A DNA stretch of 5,649 nucleotides from an uncultured Planctomycetaceae bacterium (lineage in GTDB: Bacteria; Planctomycetota; Planctomycetia; Pirellulales; Lacipirellulaceae): assembly GCA_937860165.1 (NCBI GenBank), contig CALMBE010000569.1, positions 1 through 5,649 on the forward strand, in the 5' to 3' direction. A program made the position numbers and the translations under genes. Positions 5,244 to 5,649 of the stretch are shown here, one piece after another. The notes under the pieces are model-generated. The model made no database searches and was not told the DNA's origin. It saw only the letters and a list, made by a program, of their open reading frames with translations. Within the stretch, counting starts at the first letter, position 1; each line of letters starts with the position of its first letter.

Positions 5244-5649
5244 ATGTCTACTGCCGCCGAACACCTGAAGCAGATCGCCGCAGGTGAAATCACCTCGGTC
5301 GAATTGACCCAGCAGTACCTGGACCGCATCACCGCGCGCGACGCACAAATAGGTGCCTTCTTGCGAGTCGAAGCCGACACGGCTTTGGCCTGCGCCGCTG
5401 ATGTCGATCGCCGCCGCCGAGCGGGTCTACCCGTCGGTGCCTTGGGTGGATTGCCCGTAGCGGTCAAGGATGTGCTGTGCGATCACACAACACTGACCAC
5501 ATGTGCCTCGCGGATGCTCGAAAACTTCCGCGCGCCCTACGATGCCACCGTCGTCGCGAAACTCAAGGCCGCCGATGCCGTGTTCCTTGGCCGGACAAAT
5601 ATGGACGAATTCGCCATGGGTGGCTCGACCGAGAATTCCGCTTTTCAAA
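5244..5649 (+). CDS. gatA: Asp-tRNA(Asn)/Glu-tRNA(Gln) amidotransferase subunit A, 5' part (cut by the window end)
   Basis: The first 135 codons of GatA are present and the frame is open to the edge. GatA is the amidase-signature subunit that releases ammonia from glutamine for the amidation of mischarged tRNA. The N-terminal part reads 'EITSVELTQQYLDRI'. 'GLPVAVKDVL' carries the conserved Lys75 of the Ser-cisSer-Lys triad; the two serines lie beyond the window. 'TTCASRMLENFRAPYDATVV' and 'GRTNMDEFAMGGSTENSAF' are hallmark GatA segments. Two in-frame ATGs are possible: 5244, with a G-run 10 nt upstream, and 5235, which overlaps the gatC stop as ATGA but has the G-run almost touching it. I prefer 5244. 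The full family length is near 490 residues, so about 350 are missing. Confidence 0.96.
   Translation, partial: MSTAAEHLKQIAAGEITSVELTQQYLDRITARDAQIGAFLRVEADTALACAADVDRRRRAGLPVGALGGLPVAVKDVLCDHTTLTTCASRMLENFRAPYDATVVAKLKAADAVFLGRTNMDEFAMGGSTENSAFQ

Overview
The window looks like chromosomal DNA from a planctomycete, probably of the Pirellula group. The reasons are an L28 ribosomal protein with extra residues after its N-terminal zinc knuckle, a long acidic protein joining an excisionase-type HTH to a C-terminal membrane segment, and a small exported protein with an 'SVRNISADL' motif that I associate with this phylum from memory. No phage, transposon, CRISPR or tRNA signature is visible. The assignment is an inference, not a database result.

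The left 3.5 kb is a minus-strand block, read right to left. It starts with a small exported or membrane-anchored protein (3148-3489), continues with a 536-residue acidic HTH and membrane protein (1423-3033), and ends with a lipoprotein carrying an internal duplication (182-1294). A 14-bp hairpin at 4-35 lies downstream of the last stop and looks like the terminator of this block. The gaps between genes are 114 and 128 bp, so one transcript is possible but not shown. None of the three has a function I can assign.

The right 1.9 kb is on the plus strand and belongs to core metabolism and translation: a HisN-type phosphatase of the inositol monophosphatase superfamily (3723-4526), rpmB (4627-4908), gatC (4948-5238) and the first 135 codons of gatA (from 5244, running off the edge). 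rpmB has its own plausible promoter and Shine-Dalgarno sequence. gatC and gatA are tightly packed behind it, so rpmB-gatC-gatA is probably one operon. GatC and GatA are two subunits of the tRNA-dependent amidotransferase that makes Gln-tRNA(Gln) and/or Asn-tRNA(Asn); gatB is not in the window.

The 233-bp divergent intergenic region (3490-3722) holds a candidate promoter and a leader with two mutually exclusive hairpins for the small exported gene, and a possible leaderless start for the phosphatase gene. I did not find a defence system or other clearly novel machine. The most unusual items are the mirror-like A-B-B-A layout of the lipoprotein, the HTH protein with a C-terminal membrane anchor, and several compact RNA-structure candidates.
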